Shown here: positions 5,743 through 8,916 of the stretch, one piece after another
How positions within the stretch are numbered: position 1 is the stretch's first letter
Layout: each line of letters starts with the position of its first letter
NCBI GenBank assembly: GCA_964565435.1
Contig: CAZMEY010000030.1
Span: forward strand, 1-8,916
Source of the DNA: JAQTTT01 sp964565435
Lineage (GTDB): Archaea > Nanobdellota > Nanobdellia > Tiddalikarchaeales > Tiddalikarchaeaceae
Direction of reading: 5' to 3'
Length of the DNA stretch: 8,916 nucleotides
The notes under the pieces: model-generated
What the model was told of the DNA's origin: nothing
Database searches by the model: none
Seen by the model: only the letters and a program-made list of their open reading frames with translations
Translations under genes and position numbers: made by a program

Positions 5743-8430
5743 ATGAAATCAATCACTCCAGTTGTTAGCGTAATTCTTTTGATAATGCTCACAATTGTGG
5801 CAAGCGCTGGCGCATACTTTTTTATCACTTCAAGCGTGAATGACTTACAAAATAACGGAGCAATTGAGGACTCGCCTTACTTGGACAATTCAAGGCTTAA
5901 TCTTGTAAGCATTACAGGCAGCCAAGCATTGGTGAGAAATGACGGCTCAAGCCCGGTGACTGAGATGGTCATATTAATCAATGGAAACCTGTTGAATTAC
6001 ACACTTGACACTCCAATACAGCCAGGAGAAATAAGGGAGATTAACTATACTTCCCAATTGGCTGGAAGAGATTTGGAAATTAAAATAATCTATAATGCTG
6101 CAAAAACAGTTCAAGACACTCGACCTGCAAGCCAAAATATTGAAGGTTCAGGATTCAACATTCCGGATGTTTTCTATAATGCCTGCCAAGCAGGAGCCAC
6201 AATTGTCAATTGGAACAATATTCTTACTTTTATGCAAAATGATTCAATGACTTGCGGATGCAATTTAACAAATCCAGTAAATGCAATTATTAATTCTGGC
6301 TTTGAGCAAGGGATAAACAATTGGACAGAGAATAATCTTAATTCAGGGAATTATTCAATTAGGGAATCAATTGTTTTTGCAGGGGATTATTCACTTTATT
6401 TGGAGGCAAGCAATCCCGCTCCGCAAGATGTAGTATTAATAGGCCAGAATTTTTCAAAAATAGGCAATATCAGTCTTTATGCAAATGGCTCATTAGGGGA
6501 AACTTGGGGATTTTATGGCTTTGTAATTATTGATGGAGGGGGTTTTGCCAGCGAATTTAATACCATTTATTATGCCATTAATCAAGTGGGTTTGGATGCT
6601 TATTGCATAGATAATCCCCATCCAGAAGCAAATATTTTTGTAAGATGCTTGCAAGGCTATGATGAAAACGCGTGGGAAAATGTCACTGTTAATTTTAAGG
6701 AGGATTTTTTAACAGGTTTTAATGAATTCAGCGGCGAAAATATTTATTTTTACCTAATGGTTCAGGGAGAGGCGTCAGCTTATTATGACTCTGTTTCACT
6801 ATTTGAATCCCCTGAAGGAAAATATTGCGAAACAGGAAATGTTTATGGCTTGGCTAATGGGGTGTGTTATCAAGGAGAATGCGTAAAAACCTTCCCTGAT
6901 TATTTGGAGTCAAATAATGAATTTTTGTTTAACGAAAATTCTAAAATAATATATTCCCTTAAAAATTTCAATGATTCCGCAAAATGCTCAATCTCTTTTG
7001 ATGGCGAAAGCCATGAAATGGATGTGTCTTCATCCAATGCTTCATATACTTTTTCAGAAGGCTATTCTAAAGGGAATTATTTGGCAAACATCACCTGCAA
7101 TAATGATGCATACATTTCAAAATCATTCAATTTGACTTTTGGATTGGCCAAGCTAAACTCATCATTGAGTCTTGATTTTGATATAAAAGACGAGCCTGAA
7201 GACACTTATCAAGCAGTTGGCGAAATAAATTCAGATTATCCGGGAAAAGAGATACTTGTAATTCTTCGCGAGGAAGAAACCATAAATATTTACTCAAGCA
7301 ATCTTGAATATATAGGAAATATCAGCGTTAATAATAATCAATTGATAGATGCAACTATCTGCGAAGACCAAAGAATAGGCAACTTGTTAATAGCTGATGT
7401 TGACCTTGATGGCGAAAATGAAATAATAGTCAAAGATTGCAACTATATCTATTTATTCAACAGCTCATTGCAAAGGGTTTGGAGCTATTATTATTCATTT
7501 TTTGATGGGGGAATGGCTGTTGCTGACATAACTGCGGATAATGGATTGGAAATATTGGCTAATAGCTTTTGCGACTTAATGGTATTAAACCGCACAGGGG
7601 ACTTAGTTTGGAGCTTTGACGCAGGTGTTGGCGGATGCGGCACTTATTACAAAAGCGCTCTCCAAAGCCCCGTTGTTGCAGATATCACTCCAGAAAACTC
7701 TGGATTGGAAATACTTACAGTTGACCATAACACTGCGCTTGTAATGCTTGATACATTAGGAAACCAACTTAATTCTTTTATGCTCTCCTCAGCAGTAAGC
7801 ACATATATCTCTCCAAGCGTTGCGGAAATTGATTCAACAAGCCAAGGGCTTGAAGTGGTTTATATAGCAAATGATTCAGAAACCAACATGAGCATTTATC
7901 TTCTTAACAGCACTTTAGGAATTATGTGGAATCACAGCTTTTACTGGAATGAAGATGGCATTGTTCCAAAGCATATAGCAATAGGGGATGTTACAGGTAA
8001 CGGCAATAATGAAATAGTTGTGTCTTTTGTGAATAATAGCGGCCCGGATATTGAATTAAATGACTATATTATTGTATTAAATAAGGATGGAGGCCTCTTG
8101 ACTGAATATATCACTGCCGCAGATGAAGGCTTTAACCCAATACTTGCTGAGATAGATTCAGCAAATTCGGGCTTGGAAATAATAAGCCCAGAAGCCAAGA
8201 TTTTTAAAATAATCAATTACCAAGGCAGCGTGCTTTACCAAAAGCCAAGAGTTTCATCTTCTGGACCCATAGTTCTAGCAGAAGATTTATTCAATAACGG
8301 CTTATTGGAATTAATATCTTTTGAATCTGGAGTAAACAGGATTACTATTTATAACACTGGAGCTTCTGCTGCAAATAACATTTGGCCAATGTATAAGCAT
8401 AACTTGAACCAGACAGGGTACCAAGATTAA
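5743..8430 (+). CDS. Large surface protein with archaeal pilin-like N-terminus and C-terminal FG-GAP/VCBS beta-propeller
   Basis: This 895-residue protein begins KSITPVVSVILLIMLTIVAS, the archaeal type IV pilin-like class III signal and hydrophobic helix (about 4-30), implying processing by a prepilin-type peptidase and surface anchoring or assembly. A small beta domain (about 50-125) follows, then a region with SGFEQGINNW (185-194) to AYYDSVSLFE (346-355), resembling a carbohydrate-binding-module jelly roll. Next is a short cysteine-bearing link (362-380, VCYQGEC) and an Ig-like stretch (about 390-465). From about 490, eight repeats of the type D-x-x-x-x-G-L-E-I recur (for example 502, 559, 601, 654, 702, 757, 810 and 854), one with a Ca2+-binding DVDLDGENE. 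This suggests an eight-bladed propeller. The end, WPMYKHNLNQTG, is a common closing motif of such proteins. About two dozen N-x-S/T sequons suggest N-glycosylation. The function, probably adhesion or cell contact, is inferred; the gene is transcribed alone. Confidence 0.8.
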   Translation: MKSITPVVSVILLIMLTIVASAGAYFFITSSVNDLQNNGAIEDSPYLDNSRLNLVSITGSQALVRNDGSSPVTEMVILINGNLLNYTLDTPIQPGEIREINYTSQLAGRDLEIKIIYNAAKTVQDTRPASQNIEGSGFNIPDVFYNACQAGATIVNWNNILTFMQNDSMTCGCNLTNPVNAIINSGFEQGINNWTENNLNSGNYSIRESIVFAGDYSLYLEASNPAPQDVVLIGQNFSKIGNISLYANGSLGETWGFYGFVIIDGGGFASEFNTIYYAINQVGLDAYCIDNPHPEANIFVRCLQGYDENAWENVTVNFKEDFLTGFNEFSGENIYFYLMVQGEASAYYDSVSLFESPEGKYCETGNVYGLANGVCYQGECVKTFPDYLESNNEFLFNENSKIIYSLKNFNDSAKCSISFDGESHEMDVSSSNASYTFSEGYSKGNYLANITCNNDAYISKSFNLTFGLAKLNSSLSLDFDIKDEPEDTYQAVGEINSDYPGKEILVILREEETINIYSSNLEYIGNISVNNNQLIDATICEDQRIGNLLIADVDLDGENEIIVKDCNYIYLFNSSLQRVWSYYYSFFDGGMAVADITADNGLEILANSFCDLMVLNRTGDLVWSFDAGVGGCGTYYKSALQSPVVADITPENSGLEILTVDHNTALVMLDTLGNQLNSFMLSSAVSTYISPSVAEIDSTSQGLEVVYIANDSETNMSIYLLNSTLGIMWNHSFYWNEDGIVPKHIAIGDVTGNGNNEIVVSFVNNSGPDIELNDYIIVLNKDGGLLTEYITAADEGFNPILAEIDSANSGLEIISPEAKIFKIINYQGSVLYQKPRVSSSGPIVLAEDLFNNGLLELISFESGVNRITIYNTGASAANNIWPMYKHNLNQTGYQD

Positions 8431-8440
8431 TAAATACAAA

Positions 8441-8450
8441 ATATTTTTAA
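8441..8450 (+). promoter_or_regulatory. Candidate TATA box of the M42 peptidase gene
   Basis: ATATTTTTAA is centred about 30 nt upstream of the ATG at 8476, which lacks a Shine-Dalgarno sequence. It lies in a 45-bp intergenic region whose T5 run could also act as a weak terminator for the preceding gene. Confidence 0.3.
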
Positions 8451-8475
8451 CTGCCAAAAATTATCAAGAAATGCT

Positions 8476-8916
8476 ATGAAAGATTTGCTGAAAAAATTAA
8501 GCGAAGCTCACGGCGCATCAGGTTATGAAGAGCCAGTTGCCAGGATAATGATTGAGGAATTAGGCAAATATTCTGACAGCGTTGAGGTTGACAGGATTGG
8601 CAATGTCATAGCAAGGAAAGGCTCAGGAGACCCTAAAATAATGATTGCTGCCCACATGGATGAGATAGGATTTGTTGTCCAGCACATTGACACTAAAGGA
8701 TTTATTTGGTTTATTTTAATCGGCGGATTTTATGACCCAACAATTTTCAATTCAAGGGTTTTAATACACACAAAGAAAGGGGATATCCAAGGAGTGGTTG
8801 GCTCCAAGCCACCCCATTTAATGGAAGAGGAAGAGAAATCAATGCCAGTTAAATGGAAGGAGTTATTCATTGATGTTGGAGCAGACTCAAAAGAAGATGC
8901 TGAAAGGTTAGGGATT
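8476..8916 (+). CDS. M42 family (TET-type) metallo-aminopeptidase, N-terminal part
   Basis: The first 147 codons of a gene cut by the window end; the family is usually about 340-360 residues. The protein starts MKDLLKKLSEAHGASGYEEP, as M42 aminopeptidases do (L-x-x-x-x-G-x-S-G-x-E), then VDRIGNVIARKGSG (38-51) and MIAAHMDEIGF (56-66). H60 and D62 belong to the dinuclear metal site of the family. GVVGSKPPHLM (106-116) and FIDVGADSKEDAERLGI (131-147) are further conserved blocks. Members are cytosolic, self-compartmentalising dodecamers that remove N-terminal residues from peptides downstream of the proteasome (family knowledge). The catalytic glutamate and remaining metal ligands lie beyond the window. 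The start is the only ATG that opens this frame at the family's N-terminus. It appears to be transcribed independently of the surface protein gene upstream. Confidence 0.9.
   Translation, partial: MKDLLKKLSEAHGASGYEEPVARIMIEELGKYSDSVEVDRIGNVIARKGSGDPKIMIAAHMDEIGFVVQHIDTKGFIWFILIGGFYDPTIFNSRVLIHTKKGDIQGVVGSKPPHLMEEEEKSMPVKWKELFIDVGADSKEDAERLGI

Noticed and set aside
7240..8360. Recurrent GLEI-type segments considered as DNA repeats
   Set aside because: The similarity is at the protein level with variable spacing and diverged codons, as expected for propeller blades, not a tandem DNA repeat.

Overview
The window looks like chromosomal DNA from an AT-rich archaeon. A small-genome DPANN-type lineage is a reasonable guess, but nothing here proves the phylum. 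The archaeal evidence is an archaeal type IV pilin-like N-terminus on a very large surface protein, an M42 (TET-type) aminopeptidase, a DUF169 (COG2043) protein, heavy AGA/AGG arginine use, and TATA-like boxes centred 27-30 nt upstream of several start codons that lack a Shine-Dalgarno sequence (leaderless genes). The sequence is a scaffold: exactly 100 Ns occupy 1338-1437, inside a gene.

Left part (1-1515). On the minus strand a small DUF5320 gene (67-240) is followed at once by the first codons of a UPF0251/DUF134 gene that runs off the window (1-62). Their promoter region holds two matching inverted repeats (TTATGAAT-N4-ATTCATAA), one on each side of a palindromic TATA box; this looks like a repressor-controlled promoter. 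Facing the other way is a small membrane protein of the DUF4870/Tic20-like type (369-677). It converges on a DUF169-family gene (687-1515, minus) that carries the assembly gap and an apparent one-base frameshift in a run of eight A residues (coding strand).

Centre (1599-5682). Four plus-strand genes are packed with a 4-bp overlap, a 1-nt gap and a 25-nt gap. They encode: an exported protein with two thioredoxin-like domains (CGHC and CMQC) fused to a CcdA/DsbD-type membrane electron transporter; a glycine cleavage H-like lipoyl carrier with an intact lipoylation lysine; a single-cysteine FAD/NAD(H) flavoprotein of the CoA-disulfide reductase/NADH oxidase class; and a short lipoate-protein ligase. 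No gcvP or gcvT is present. Read together, the cluster suggests a redox relay: NAD(P)H to flavoprotein to lipoyl-H protein to the CcdA domain to the outward thioredoxin domains, with the ligase maturing the carrier. This is inference from gene order and conserved residues, and it is the most interesting hypothesis in the window.

Right part (5743-8916). An 895-residue pilin-like, probably glycosylated surface protein ends in about eight FG-GAP/VCBS-like beta-propeller blades. It is followed by the 5' half of an M42 aminopeptidase gene that is cut by the window end.

No tRNA, rRNA, CRISPR array, insertion sequence or integrase was found. No stretch over 300 bases lacks a gene; the longest is the 128-bp regulatory region at 241-368.
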